Assembly: GCA_016795485.1 (NCBI GenBank)
Contig: JAEUHM010000032.1
Span: forward strand, 1 to 64,000
Direction: 5' to 3'
Length of the DNA: 64,000 nucleotides
DNA from: Verrucomicrobiaceae bacterium
GTDB lineage: Bacteria; Verrucomicrobiota; Verrucomicrobiia; Verrucomicrobiales; Verrucomicrobiaceae
Below the pieces are notes generated by a model that was not told the origin of the DNA, made no database searches, and was given only the letters and a program-made list of their open reading frames with translations. The translations under genes were made by a program, and so were the position numbers. Shown here in pieces: positions 37,883 to 46,703 of this stretch. The number at the start of each line of letters is the position of its first letter. The stretch's first letter is position 1.

Positions 37883-39300
37883 TGAGCAACGTCCCAAACA
37901 ATCCCTATCCAAACGAGCGCGACCTCACGGTCTATTCGATTGCGAGCAAGCAGGCGCGGAACATCATTGTGGTATTCGGGCTGCTTTTGGCGGTTCCCCC
38001 GCTCATGTGGATGCTGTCGCAAATGTTGCAACGGCAGTGGACACAACTGTTTCCGGTAAAGGTGCTCAGTTGGACGCCGAAACGGGGCGACTTGATGTCC
38101 CATCTTCATGCCATGGAGAAGAGTTTGGACACGGCACCCTATGCGAAGACAGCTCAGCAGCAGGTTCAGTGGCTAATGACTGCATTTGCGGCTGAAGGAT
38201 GTAGGAAGACCTTTATCGGACATAACGGTTGGCTCTTCTTTCAGCCTGAACTTGATGCGTTGACAGGTTATGGGCCGATTTTGAATGCTCCGTTCTCGAT
38301 CATGAAGGATCCAACGGTAGCAAAATTGAAGTCCGCTAGGCAATGTGTGGCACACTTTGCTACTCAGCTTAAGGAGCGTGGCGTCAAGCTCATGCTGGTT
38401 CCGATCCCGGTGAAGGCCACCATCTATCCGGAACACATCACTGGCTACAGGGCGCTGGAGCGCCAATCTGCCGTAACTTATCAAGATGAGGCGATAAGCG
38501 CAGAGGCTCCAGTTTTTCATGCAGATGAAGGTTTACTCTTTGATGAACTGAGGGCAGCGGGGGTCGATGTAGTGGACGTGGTGCCCGCTATGCTTCAGCT
38601 CAAGGAACAGAATGACATGCTCTATCGTCGCCAAGTAAGAGCGAAGGTGCCGGATGCGGTCAAAAGAGAAGTTTACCTCAAGCAGGACACTCACTGGACA
38701 TACGACACGATGCAACAGATCGCTAAAGCACTTGCTGATCATATTCGGAAGACGTACCCCGGATTAGCGGCAGATGGACCACGTGCTGAAGTGAACCCAC
38801 GTGCAGTGTCAGAGGGAAGTTTGGGGGATCTTGTGAAGCTCTTGGGACTTCCTTCCGGTCAAACATTGTTTGGCCAAGAAATGCAAACTTACGTTAGTTT
38901 GGAAGACAGCAAATCCGACCCGAGATCATCGATTGCACTACTTGGGGATAGCTTCGTGAACATCTTTGATGATCCTGCTCTTGGATTCGCTCCCACTGGA
39001 TCCACAAAGAGACTGAAGGCGGGCTTTGCGCAGTATTTGTCGCTTTATCTTGGTACGGATTTGGATGTCGTCACCGAGAACGGTGGAGGTGCTACCTCAG
39101 TGAGAGCTCGTTTTGCTGCACGAAAAGATGATGAGGTGCGAGCAAAGAAGTTAGTGGTCTGGGTATTGTCTGCTCGCGACTTGCTGCTCACTGCTGAGCA
39201 AGGACGAGACGCTGGGGTGACGTGGAAAGATGTGACGTTCAACCCTGAACGAAATCCTCCGGCGAGGATCGAGCCGATGCTGCCTCCAAAGAGCAACTAA
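37882..39300 (+). CDS. AlgJ/AlgX-like SGNH acetyltransferase partner
   Basis: The ATG overlaps the MBOAT stop (TGATG). The 472-residue product is a type II membrane protein with one helix at about residues 28-46. The exported domain has GHNGWLFFQPELD, the catalytic DxHW motif (DTHWTYDT) and the nucleophile block ALLGDSFVN, as in AlgJ, AlgX and other DHHW proteins. It would transfer acetyl groups received through the AlgI-like partner to a surface polymer. The polymer is not identified and no glycosyltransferases lie here. It is convergent with the ComEA-like gene with 3 bases between stops. Confidence 0.85.
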   Translation: MSNVPNNPYPNERDLTVYSIASKQARNIIVVFGLLLAVPPLMWMLSQMLQRQWTQLFPVKVLSWTPKRGDLMSHLHAMEKSLDTAPYAKTAQQQVQWLMTAFAAEGCRKTFIGHNGWLFFQPELDALTGYGPILNAPFSIMKDPTVAKLKSARQCVAHFATQLKERGVKLMLVPIPVKATIYPEHITGYRALERQSAVTYQDEAISAEAPVFHADEGLLFDELRAAGVDVVDVVPAMLQLKEQNDMLYRRQVRAKVPDAVKREVYLKQDTHWTYDTMQQIAKALADHIRKTYPGLAADGPRAEVNPRAVSEGSLGDLVKLLGLPSGQTLFGQEMQTYVSLEDSKSDPRSSIALLGDSFVNIFDDPALGFAPTGSTKRLKAGFAQYLSLYLGTDLDVVTENGGGATSVRARFAARKDDEVRAKKLVVWVLSARDLLLTAEQGRDAGVTWKDVTFNPERNPPARIEPMLPPKSN

Positions 39301-39303
39301 CAT

Positions 39304-39639
39304 TTACTTGTCGAGCGTTAAACGTGGCTTGATACGTTCCAGAGTCTTGTCGCCGATGCCTTGGACTTTTTTGAGATCTTCGACGCTCGTATAAGGTCTA
39401 CCGGACACAATCTTTGAAGCGATCTCTGGACCGATTCCATCCAGTGTGGTGAGGAGTTCAATGCTTGCTGTATTTGGGTTAACGGGCCCGGTGGCTGGAT
39501 TACCTCTAAAGACAAGGAAGAGGACAATTGCAGCACATCCGAGGCCTAAGACGACCCAAATCCAAGTCTTGGATGCAGGTGAAGAGCGGATCTGTGCTTC
39601 ACGCCGCTCGACATAGTTCATGAATGGATCGTTAGCCAT
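39304..39639 (-). CDS. ComEA-like helix-hairpin-helix protein
   Basis: From ATG 39637-39639 the product has 111 residues: a short cytosolic stretch, one membrane helix (WIWVVLGLGCAAIVLFLVF), then an exported double HhH domain (VNPNTASIELLTTLDGIGPEIASKI; DLKKVQGIGDKTLERIKPRL). ComEA-type domains bind DNA non-specifically, often in natural competence, but many such proteins have unknown roles. It follows trxB by 8 bases on the same strand. Confidence 0.8.
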   Translation of the reverse strand: MANDPFMNYVERREAQIRSSPASKTWIWVVLGLGCAAIVLFLVFRGNPATGPVNPNTASIELLTTLDGIGPEIASKIVSGRPYTSVEDLKKVQGIGDKTLERIKPRLTLDK

Positions 39640-39647
39640 GCACGGAA

Positions 39648-40577
39648 TCACGCCTCGTCCTGGAGGAATCGTTCGGCATCAATAGCAGCCATGCATCCCA
39701 TTGCGGCAGCGGTGATAGCTTGCCGGTAGTGTTTATCGGCACAATCACCCGCGACAAATACTCCAGGGACATTCGTATGGGCTCCGTGGGTTGGAATGAT
39801 GTAGCCAGCATCATCCATATCGATCACGCCTTTGAAAAGTTGTGTATTGGGTATTAACCCGATCGCAACAAACACACCAGAGCAGTCGATCGTGGATTCC
39901 TCTCCCGAAATGAGATTCTTCAAGCGAACTCCGGTGACAACATCCTGCTTCACGTCGAGGATTTCCTCGACGGTGGTGTTCCAGATAGGCTTGATTTTAT
40001 TGTTGGCCAAGACCCTGTCAGCCATGATCTTGGAGGCTCGAAGAGTGTCTCTGCGGTGGACGAGGTAGACGACACTGGCAAAACGGGTCAGATAGAGGGC
40101 TTCTTCGCAAGCGCTGTCACCACCACCAACGACGACAAGCGGCTTGTTGCGGAACATTGGCAGAGCCCCATCGCAAGTTGCGCAATAAGTTACGCCTTTG
40201 GTGTCCAGAAGCTTCTCGGACTCCAGGCCCAGGTGCCGGTGGCCGGCTCCTGTAGCGATGATGACGCTCTTTGCTTCGACGACCTCGCTGTCGATGGTCA
40301 CCTTGAACGGTCTCGATGACAAATCGACCGAAGTAACGATGCTTGCCATTCGTGTGCGGGTGCCAAAGCGTTCGGCCTGCTGTTGCATGTTCATCATCAG
40401 TTGGAAGCCGTCCACACCCTCAGGGAATCCTGGGAAGTTCTCCACCAGAGTCGTTGTGGTGAGAAGTCCTCCGGGCATCTGTCCTGTGACTAGAAGCGGG
40501 TTAAGATTGGCACGTGCGGTATAGAGGGCTGCTGTCCAACCGGCACAGCCGGAGCCGATGATAATGACATTTTCCAT
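39648..40577 (-). CDS. trxB: thioredoxin-disulfide reductase
   Basis: FAD enzyme that reduces thioredoxin with NADPH. The FAD motif is IIGSGCAGWTAAL at residues 6-18, the redox pair is CATC (residues 136-139), the NADPH motif is VVGGGDSACEEAL, and the C-terminal FAD contact is GVFVAGDCADKHYRQAITAAAMGC. The length of 309 residues is normal. The first FAD motif has GSGCAG where most members have GSGPAG. It diverges from ribE. Confidence 0.96.
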   Translation of the reverse strand: MENVIIIGSGCAGWTAALYTARANLNPLLVTGQMPGGLLTTTTLVENFPGFPEGVDGFQLMMNMQQQAERFGTRTRMASIVTSVDLSSRPFKVTIDSEVVEAKSVIIATGAGHRHLGLESEKLLDTKGVTYCATCDGALPMFRNKPLVVVGGGDSACEEALYLTRFASVVYLVHRRDTLRASKIMADRVLANNKIKPIWNTTVEEILDVKQDVVTGVRLKNLISGEESTIDCSGVFVAIGLIPNTQLFKGVIDMDDAGYIIPTHGAHTNVPGVFVAGDCADKHYRQAITAAAMGCMAAIDAERFLQDEA

Positions 40578-40645
40578 GATAAGAGGTTACGCATCTTGGA
40601 GCAGCCGGGGCGCGGGTCAACAGGGGGCTTCTTTTTGTTTTGCGG

Positions 40646-40699
40646 TGAGTGAGGTTTGGCGGTTCAAAACGTTGCATTCAGGGCCAAGCCGCTCACTCA
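40646..40699 (+). promoter_or_regulatory. possible leader hairpin upstream of ribE
   Basis: TGAGTGAG (40646-40653) can pair with CTCACTCA (40692-40699), and an inner TTGGC/GCCAA pair extends the stem. It ends 7 bases before the ribE ATG. The conserved FMN-riboswitch core is not present. The function, if any, is unknown. Confidence 0.3.
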
Positions 40700-40706
40700 T
40701 GTGGGT

Positions 40707-41303
40707 ATGTTTACAGGACTCGTAGAACAGACCGGGCGTATCATAACAGTCGAGCCTCGAAGTGGAGGCGCGCGACTTCAGGTGGAAGCAGGGGCAATGG
40801 CTAAAGAACTTTCCCTTGGTGAAAGTGTCGCGGTCAACGGCTGCTGCCTGACGGTAACCGATCAGCAACAGGGCATCGTGAGTTTTGATCTACTGGAGCA
40901 GACATTGCGTGTGTCCAACCTTGGTGACTTGATCCCGGGAGATGAGGTGAACTTGGAACGTGCCATGGGCGTGGGTGCTCGGTTCGGAGGGCACTTCGTT
41001 CAGGGGCACGTTGACGCGACCGTGAAGATTCTACGTTGGGAGAAGGACGGAGCCGATCATCGGCTTGAAGTAACAATCCCGGCAGAGGGAAGGGGATTGG
41101 TCATCCCGAAGGGCTCCATTTGCCTAGACGGGATTTCTCTAACGGCGGCTGAGGTGAATCCAGACCGCGTGGTATGCTGGATCATCCCTCACACTCTTCA
41201 AATGACCAATCTTAAACATCGAGTCACAGGACAGAGACTCAATGTTGAATGGGATATGTTAGGCAAATATGTCAGTGCCTTGCTTGAGGCACGTCAGGCT
41301 TGA
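40707..41303 (+). CDS. ribE: riboflavin synthase, alpha subunit
   Basis: Dismutates two 6,7-dimethyl-8-ribityllumazine molecules to riboflavin. The start is ATG 40707 (MFTGLVEQTGRI), the invariant N-terminus. Two homologous lumazine-binding beta-barrels are visible: GESVAVNGCCLTVT and GHFVQGHVDATV in the first, GSICLDGISLTAA with the second half to WDMLGKYV. The 198-residue length is slightly short but complete. Other rib genes are not in the window. Confidence 0.96.
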   Translation: MFTGLVEQTGRIITVEPRSGGARLQVEAGAMAKELSLGESVAVNGCCLTVTDQQQGIVSFDLLEQTLRVSNLGDLIPGDEVNLERAMGVGARFGGHFVQGHVDATVKILRWEKDGADHRLEVTIPAEGRGLVIPKGSICLDGISLTAAEVNPDRVVCWIIPHTLQMTNLKHRVTGQRLNVEWDMLGKYVSALLEARQA

Positions 41304-42770
41304 CTACTTGACGGACTTCTTGCGTTTACTCTTCGGAGCTTCTTGCCCGGGCGGACGTTTGGTGGACGGGTAGTTGTCAAAGACATCTCCGTTGCCCAAT
41401 ACGCGAGGGTCTTGTTGCTCCCTTAGCAACTTGAACAGTTTTTCACGCATTTGGGTTACCCGTTCTTGGTGTTCGGTGTTCTGGGCGAGATTCACGACGC
41501 AATCTGGATCAGACGAAAGGTCGAATAGCTCTTCTTGAGGACGCTTGCCATAGTTGAACTCCCAGAATGTGGTGCCTTGGCCCGCTTGAATCGCCCACTG
41601 CTTGGTAGGGCTGTCGTCCGTGTCCTTAAGCCCCAAGTCAGGGTCTCCACAAGGCCACCGCTCGGATTTGAAATTGTGAAGATAGTAGAAGTTGCCCTCA
41701 CGGATACCGCGAATGGGATAGCCAAGACCAGTCGGTGTGCCGGCTCGTGCGTAGACGTCGGTGCGTTCACGACCCAGAAGAACCATCTTTCTCGTCTCAG
41801 TCGCCTTGTTGGTGAAAACCTGCATGAGGCTTGAGCCGGTGATAGGTTGAAGCCCGGCTTTGTCGTGGCTGATGCCAAAAACGTCAAGAAAAGTCGGGGC
41901 CAAGTCAGCGAGGCTTGTAAACTCAGCCACGTGTTCCCCTTCTGATTTGATTACCCCTGGCCACCGTACGATGAACGGCACGTGATTGGCCATATCGTAG
42001 TTGTGCCCCTTTACCCTGGGAAATGGCATCCCATGATCTGAGGTAATGATCACCAGTGTGCGGCTAGCTTCTCCACTTGCCTCTAGCACCTTTATGACTT
42101 CGCCTACTTCACTATCGTAAGCCTCGATCTCCGTTGAATAGTCCAACATGTCTCTGCGGATGACATCGTTGTCAGGCCAGAACTTTGGCACACGGTCTAT
42201 GTCGGTTGGCTTTTTTCCAGCCTCCAAGCCTGCATCGAGTTTGTAAGGGCGATGTGGGTTCTTGCTGCCAAACCAGAAAAAGAAGGGCTGGTCCTTCTGC
42301 CGCTTGCCGAGGAACTGCTCAAAGGCTGCTCCTGGGCTAGCTGCTTTCTCAGCAGTTAACGCAAAGTCACGCGTAGAGCCATCGGCATGCTTGGCCTCAC
42401 CGGGACCCCAAACTTTGCCGTAGGAGCCGACCATCACGCCGTTCTCACGCAAGGACTCGCTGAACGCTTTGTATTTGTGAGGGAAGTAAGCCTGATGATT
42501 GCCAGCTTCCTCCAAGAGCCATGGGTTGCGACCCGTGAGGATGCTAGCACGTGAAGGAGCGCATTTGGCCGTTGGGGTGTAGGCATTGTCAAAGATCATG
42601 CCGGATGCTGCGACCTTGTCGATATTGGGAGTCTTGGCCCAATTACAACCATATGCGCCGAAATGGGGCGAGGCATCATCGGCGATGCAGAAGACAACAT
42701 TTGTGGGCACTGCCCAGATAGAGACTCCGGAAAGAAAGAGCGTGCTGAAGCAGAGAAGAGTGCGGATCAT
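41304..42770 (-). CDS. secreted type I sulfatase
   Basis: The 488-residue product has a signal peptide (to about residue 21). The metal-binding N-terminal segment is VVFCIADDASPHFGAYG and the maturation motif is C70-APSR-ASILTGR, where Cys70 becomes formylglycine. His/Lys active-site residues appear at YGKVWG and NPHRPY, and the second metal site is TSDHGMP. Members remove sulfate from polysaccharides or small esters in the periplasm. The C-terminal Lys/Arg-rich tail is unusual. Maturation needs FGE or anSME; the FGE-like domain at 59715 lacks the catalytic Cys pair. It sits after cytochrome c and cNMP genes on the same strand. Confidence 0.92.
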   Translation of the reverse strand: MIRTLLCFSTLFLSGVSIWAVPTNVVFCIADDASPHFGAYGCNWAKTPNIDKVAASGMIFDNAYTPTAKCAPSRASILTGRNPWLLEEAGNHQAYFPHKYKAFSESLRENGVMVGSYGKVWGPGEAKHADGSTRDFALTAEKAASPGAAFEQFLGKRQKDQPFFFWFGSKNPHRPYKLDAGLEAGKKPTDIDRVPKFWPDNDVIRRDMLDYSTEIEAYDSEVGEVIKVLEASGEASRTLVIITSDHGMPFPRVKGHNYDMANHVPFIVRWPGVIKSEGEHVAEFTSLADLAPTFLDVFGISHDKAGLQPITGSSLMQVFTNKATETRKMVLLGRERTDVYARAGTPTGLGYPIRGIREGNFYYLHNFKSERWPCGDPDLGLKDTDDSPTKQWAIQAGQGTTFWEFNYGKRPQEELFDLSSDPDCVVNLAQNTEHQERVTQMREKLFKLLREQQDPRVLGNGDVFDNYPSTKRPPGQEAPKSKRKKSVK

Positions 42771-42818
42771 GGAGCGTCAACGTAACGCCCAGATGGAAAT
42801 TGCCTCAAAACGATGTCT

Positions 42819-43526
42819 TCACGGTTTCTTGGCTGTCACTTCCTCAAACGGATTTGCCCCTGAATGTGGCAACGGGTTAGCTGCAATGACTTCTGGAGGA
42901 CGGAGAGTAGAAATATAGGCCACCACATCTTTCATGGCCTTCTCGCTTTCAAAGATACGTGTCACGTTCACCATCTTCTGCCCAAACTGGTCCGAGGCCA
43001 GCGCACCTCGACGGCCATCCACAAACTTCTCCAACTGAGCCAGTAGATACCAGTCTTGGCGTCCGACGAGAGGCGGAGACCCAAACACAATCTCTCCGGT
43101 GCCATTGTAGCGGTGGCACTCCATGCAGCGCTCTTCAAAGAGCATTTTGCCGTAATCGAGGTCTGCGCTTTGCTGCCAGGTAGAGGCTTTGTGAGAGTGT
43201 ATGGGAAGCTTCTCGATAGCTGCTGCAACATTCTTGATCTGTTCTGCAGGCAAGGCTTTTACGGTAGCAGCCATAACCAGAGCCACCGGCTCTTTGGGAT
43301 CGACACCGCGGTGACCTTTACGGAACCCATCAATCTGGCGCTCGACTGCCCATGCAGCCATGCCTCCTATCGCAGGCGCACGGAACTGCTCGTTGCCCTC
43401 GCCCTTCATGCCGTGGCATTGCGAGCAAGTGGCATTAAAGATTTGCGCCCCCTGGACCTGCTTTTTGTCATCTGCGTGAACGGGCCAACACAAGACGATG
43501 GCGACAAAAATGGAGGACGTTTTCAT
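42819..43526 (-). CDS. secreted diheme cytochrome c (c4-like)
   Basis: The 235-residue product has a signal peptide and two heme-binding CXXCH motifs, CSQCH near residue 35 and CMECH near residue 133, each in a class I cytochrome c domain with a downstream Met (GMAAW; KMVNV). This matches cytochrome c4/c553-type electron carriers in the periplasm. The gene lies 48 bases upstream of the sulfatase and 14 bases after the cNMP-binding protein, so co-transcription is likely, though the functional tie is unclear. Confidence 0.88.
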   Translation of the reverse strand: MKTSSIFVAIVLCWPVHADDKKQVQGAQIFNATCSQCHGMKGEGNEQFRAPAIGGMAAWAVERQIDGFRKGHRGVDPKEPVALVMAATVKALPAEQIKNVAAAIEKLPIHSHKASTWQQSADLDYGKMLFEERCMECHRYNGTGEIVFGSPPLVGRQDWYLLAQLEKFVDGRRGALASDQFGQKMVNVTRIFESEKAMKDVVAYISTLRPPEVIAANPLPHSGANPFEEVTAKKP

Positions 43527-43540
43527 GGTGGTTGGAAAGG

Positions 43541-44101
43541 TCAGTTCTTTCGTCGCGCTCGTTTGGCTTTTGGCTTTGCCCCTTCGGTCTTGCCCGCGCG
43601 AACGTGTTCAGCCTGAAGATGGCTTAGTTCGCGCTCGACTTCGGCAAGTCTGCGTGAAGTGGAATCGAGCTTCTTAGCAATCAAGCGAGCGACAAACTCA
43701 TAGAGCGAGGCGTGGAAAGCAGGATCTTCCTCTCTTGGGCGGATGTCGTGAAGAAACTTCTGATCGACCGCGAGGCATACGGAGGATTTTGCTGCTATGA
43801 CGGACGCAGCGCGTTTCTCTTGATTCACCAGAGCAAGCTCACCAAAAACTTCACCTGCACGAGCAATAGAGGTGACATGCTTTCCGCCGACACGAACTTC
43901 TAAGTCACCGCTGAGCAGAATATAGATGCGACTGTCGATCGTGCCCTCTTTGATGATCACGTCTCCAGGCTCTGCCTGAATAAGATTGCTTGAGTTGAGC
44001 ACATCGTCGAGTTGCTCATCCGAAAAGCTGTTTAGAAAAGGTACCGAACGCAGAGCTATCGGGAGGGTTCCTTCTTCGTGGATGTATGCGTATTCTTTCA
44101 T
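43541..44101 (-). CDS. cyclic-nucleotide-binding-domain protein
   Basis: The 186-residue protein has a cNMP-binding beta-roll at residues 20-115: SFSDEQLDDVLNSS, PGDVIIKEGTIDSRIYILLSGDLEVRV, and the phosphate-binding cassette AGEVFGELALVNQEKRAASVIA. A helical coiled-coil segment and a basic tail (KPKAKRARRKN) follow. There is no HTH or enzyme domain, so it may act as an adaptor that senses cAMP/cGMP or merely uses the fold. It starts the cNMP-cytochrome c-sulfatase run. Confidence 0.85.
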   Translation of the reverse strand: MKEYAYIHEEGTLPIALRSVPFLNSFSDEQLDDVLNSSNLIQAEPGDVIIKEGTIDSRIYILLSGDLEVRVGGKHVTSIARAGEVFGELALVNQEKRAASVIAAKSSVCLAVDQKFLHDIRPREEDPAFHASLYEFVARLIAKKLDSTSRRLAEVERELSHLQAEHVRAGKTEGAKPKAKRARRKN

Positions 44102-44153
44102 TGCGTGGCTGCCACCATCATGGTGTCAGTTTTCAGAGGCATTGAGAAGTGTT

Positions 44154-45062
44154 TTATTTCGACGGTTGATTGGCCCAGAAAGCGTTTGGCGGTTGAAGAT
44201 CGTTGCCTCCATCATCGAACCGAGTGCCGACTTCCTGCAAGGGCAACCCCTTGGCAATTTCCATGCCAATCTTGATGTTCGCAGGTGTAAACACGAGCCG
44301 CGTGAGAGGAAGTCCCTCGAGCGGTGACAAATCCGCTACGGGCGTCTCGGCGATATGAAGTCGTCTAAGATTGGTGCCACTAAGTGGGCTGAGATCCTTC
44401 ACTTTAGTCCGGTGGAGCGTGACCGAGACCAAGGGCATTGTTTTTGTGGCGGAAATGTCCTCTAAGGGGCAGTCCGTTAGCCAAAGCATTGACACCGGGC
44501 TCTGTTCAAGTCCGGCGAGGGATCTGACCTTGGTGCCGACGATATTGACCTCCGCTAATGGCATGCCTTTGAGCGGTGTTAGATCGGAAATGAGGGTGCC
44601 GCCTGCATAAAACATCTCGAGTTTCATCCCAGTCAGCGGCTTGAGATCGGAAACTTTAGTGCGTTCCATCATCAACTGACGCAGCGGCAATCCCTTGATC
44701 GGAGACAAGTCCGCTACTCCGGTGTCACTGATGTCAAGTGCTTGCAGTGGAAGTCGCTCAAAGCACCGGAGGTTTTCCACTTTCTGCCCAGCAAGCACAG
44801 CCGCGACAAGTTGACCGTTCTCAATGCTAAACTGGCCTCCACGCTCATAGGCTGGATTGAACCTTTTCACCTCAGCATGAAGGAGATCTTCATTCAGTGC
44901 CACCGTACGGAGTTCCTTTTCGAGCGTGGAGGTGGGTGGCGCTTGAGTAGGCTGAGCGGTGGGTGGAGCTGGTGCCGGAGTCGTTGGAGACTTGGAACTG
45001 TCGCCGCAGGATGGGATTAAGGCGCTAAAAAGGAGTAGGAAGCAACTGGCATTCAGTTTCAT
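44154..45062 (-). CDS. lipoprotein with leucine-rich-like repeats
   Basis: The start is ATG 45060-45062 (MKLNASCFLLLFSALIPSCG) with a lipobox (IPSC). A Pro/Thr-rich linker follows, then repeats of about 22 residues (LQALDISDTGVADLSPIKGLPLRQLMM, LEMFYAGGTLISDLTPLKGMPLAEV, LRRLHIAETPVADLSPLEGLPLTRL), an internalin-like LRR with a DLSPL core. About 302 residues. LRR surfaces bind proteins; a partner is not evident. It lies downstream of rpsI but is separated by a strong terminator, so it has its own promoter. Confidence 0.8.
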   Translation of the reverse strand: MKLNASCFLLLFSALIPSCGDSSKSPTTPAPAPPTAQPTQAPPTSTLEKELRTVALNEDLLHAEVKRFNPAYERGGQFSIENGQLVAAVLAGQKVENLRCFERLPLQALDISDTGVADLSPIKGLPLRQLMMERTKVSDLKPLTGMKLEMFYAGGTLISDLTPLKGMPLAEVNIVGTKVRSLAGLEQSPVSMLWLTDCPLEDISATKTMPLVSVTLHRTKVKDLSPLSGTNLRRLHIAETPVADLSPLEGLPLTRLVFTPANIKIGMEIAKGLPLQEVGTRFDDGGNDLQPPNAFWANQPSK

Positions 45063-45169
45063 GCCTCCGCGATGCCGAAAATCTATGGTCCTGGCAACCA
45101 CAATTTCCCCATTTTGCAAAGTTGGACCGCGATGCCGTTGCCATTGGTAAGAAGCTGGGCTCCCCAAAG

Positions 45170-45197
45170 AAAAAAGGGAGACCGATGAGGGTCTCCC
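45170..45197 (-). terminator. Rho-independent terminator after rplM-rpsI
   Basis: Stem GGGAGACC/GGTCTCCC with a 6-base loop; on the minus strand it is followed by TTTTTT, on the plus strand by TTTT. It lies 32 bases after the rpsI stop. Confidence 0.9.
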
Positions 45198-45228
45198 TTT
45201 TCCAAAGTAATGTTGGAAGGTGTAAAGA

Positions 45229-45621
45229 TTAACGCTTCGAGAACTGGAAGCGCTTGCGGGCACCTGGGCGACCTGGCTTTTTACGCTCTTTCATACGAGA
45301 ATCGCGGGTCAGGAGGCCGGCTTTCTTCAATACTGCGCGGTGCTCTGGGTTCTCAGCGATCAAGGCACGAGCGATGCCAAGGCGAACTGCACCCATTTGC
45401 CCAGTGGCGCCGCCGCCATTGGCATTGGCCATCACGTTGTAGGTCTGACGAGTCCCAGTCAGCGAGAGAGGGGACAGGAGCTGATTTTGAAGAGCTGTGG
45501 TGGGGAAGTAATCTTCAAACGGACGGCCATTGATGGTGACTTCTCCGCTTCCGGGTGCGATGCGGACACGTGCGATAGCGTTTTTGCGGCGTCCAGTAGC
45601 TGCTTTGACAGGGGTGCTCAT
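45229..45621 (-). CDS. rpsI: 30S ribosomal protein S9
   Basis: The 130-residue S9 is recognised by GRRKNAIARVRIAPGSGEVTINGRP, GGGATGQMGAVRLGIARALI and the basic C-terminal tail ERKKPGRPGARKRFQFSKR that reaches the P-site tRNA. It follows rplM by 32 bases in the usual order. Confidence 0.98.
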   Translation of the reverse strand: MSTPVKAATGRRKNAIARVRIAPGSGEVTINGRPFEDYFPTTALQNQLLSPLSLTGTRQTYNVMANANGGGATGQMGAVRLGIARALIAENPEHRAVLKKAGLLTRDSRMKERKKPGRPGARKRFQFSKR

Positions 45622-45653
45622 GCTTATAGGAAAAAAGGGATCCGTGGGGGAGA

Positions 45654-46085
45654 TTAAGCCATCGCAAATGCTTGCGGGTTCTGTGCCTCGTGGGGATGTT
45701 GCGCTCCCGCATAGACCTTCAGCTTGCGGAATACAGCGCGACCAAGACGATTGTGTGGAATCATGCCCTTGATGGCTTTTTCCACGAGCAGTTCTGGGTG
45801 GCGCTGACGAAGTTGCTGAACCGTTTCGGTCTTTTGGGAGCCGATATAACCGGAAACGCGGGTGTAAGTCTTTTGGTTCTCTTTCTTGCCGGAAACCTTA
45901 ACGTCAGCTGCATTGATGACCACGACGAAGTCACCGGTGTCCACGTGAGGCGTGAAGATAGGCTTGGTTTTGCCACGAAGAAGATTAGCGGCGGCCACGG
46001 CGACATCACCGAGGATCTGGTCTTTGGCGTCGATGACCCACCATTTGCGGTCTACGTTTTCGGCCTTGGCAGAGAATGTTTTCAT
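45654..46085 (-). CDS. rplM: 50S ribosomal protein L13
   Basis: The 143-residue L13 shows KWWVIDAKDQILGDVAVAAANLLRGK, GDFVVVINAADVKVSGKK, the SGYIGS segment and GMIPHNRLGRAVFRKLKVYAG. It is the first gene of rplM-rpsI. A minus-strand TTGACA occurs upstream at about 46194 but lacks a good -10, so the promoter is not assigned. Confidence 0.98.
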   Translation of the reverse strand: MKTFSAKAENVDRKWWVIDAKDQILGDVAVAAANLLRGKTKPIFTPHVDTGDFVVVINAADVKVSGKKENQKTYTRVSGYIGSQKTETVQQLRQRHPELLVEKAIKGMIPHNRLGRAVFRKLKVYAGAQHPHEAQNPQAFAMA

Positions 46086-46208
46086 GTATGGAAGTTTTGC
46101 GAGCGAGGTTCCCTATCTACCCGGTTGAGGTCGTCGATAGCTTGCAGACCGCCGGAAAAAGGGAGGCGGAAAGTAGGAGACGGCGGTTGACTGTCAACAG
46201 GAAACTCG

Positions 46209-46703
46209 ATGTTTGCGAAACGTTTGGCAGTGGGCAAAATGCCCGTAGTGACTAAAAACCATCAAAGAGGGACTCCGGGGCTGCTGCTGCTCATTTGGGC
46301 GGCGGTGTTGCCCGCTGCAGTCCTACTGGCATGGCGCCTCGATCGCCACAAGGGAGAGTTTGAATGGATGGAGTACCCGACGGCGCTTGGGGACACTCGC
46401 TATTACACCCAGTTGGGTAACAACGACCTCTATGAACCTAACCTGAAGTTTTCGGGACAATCCGCAGGGCTTTACCGCAGAGGCATGGAAGCAGTCCAGA
46501 TGCTCGACGAAGACATGTACAAGGTGGCGAGGGAGGAGCAGGGCAGATGTCTTGTCTATCAGCCTGGGCAGGCGCTTTCTACTGCCAAAGCCACGAAAAG
46601 CAGATTGTACTACGTGAAAAGTGGTGAGGATCAGTATGTCGAGTTCGGTGAGCGCAAGTTTTGGCCGGATTATAAGCCCCCGAAAGACGCCCCGGCACCT
46701 TGA
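46209..46703 (+). CDS. hypothetical membrane-anchored protein
   Basis: The 164-residue product has one membrane helix (PGLLLLIWAAVLPAAVLLAW, about residues 23-42) after a short basic N-terminus, then a globular exported part rich in Tyr and charged residues (YYTQLGNNDLYEPNLKFSGQSAGLYRRGMEAVQMLDEDMY; SRLYYVKSGEDQYVEFGERKFWPDY). I do not recognise the family. A later ATG at 46239 is also possible. It diverges from rplM and its TGA abuts the DUF1501 stop. Confidence 0.55.
   Translation: MFAKRLAVGKMPVVTKNHQRGTPGLLLLIWAAVLPAAVLLAWRLDRHKGEFEWMEYPTALGDTRYYTQLGNNDLYEPNLKFSGQSAGLYRRGMEAVQMLDEDMYKVAREEQGRCLVYQPGQALSTAKATKSRLYYVKSGEDQYVEFGERKFWPDYKPPKDAPAP

Noticed and set aside
40578-40706. FMN riboswitch in front of ribE
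   Set aside because: The conserved core segments are absent and the leader is only about 130 bases shared with the divergent trxB promoter region.
46086-46208. Promoter with TTGACA for rplM
   Set aside because: The -35-like sequence is good but no acceptable -10 lies 16-18 bases downstream on the minus strand.
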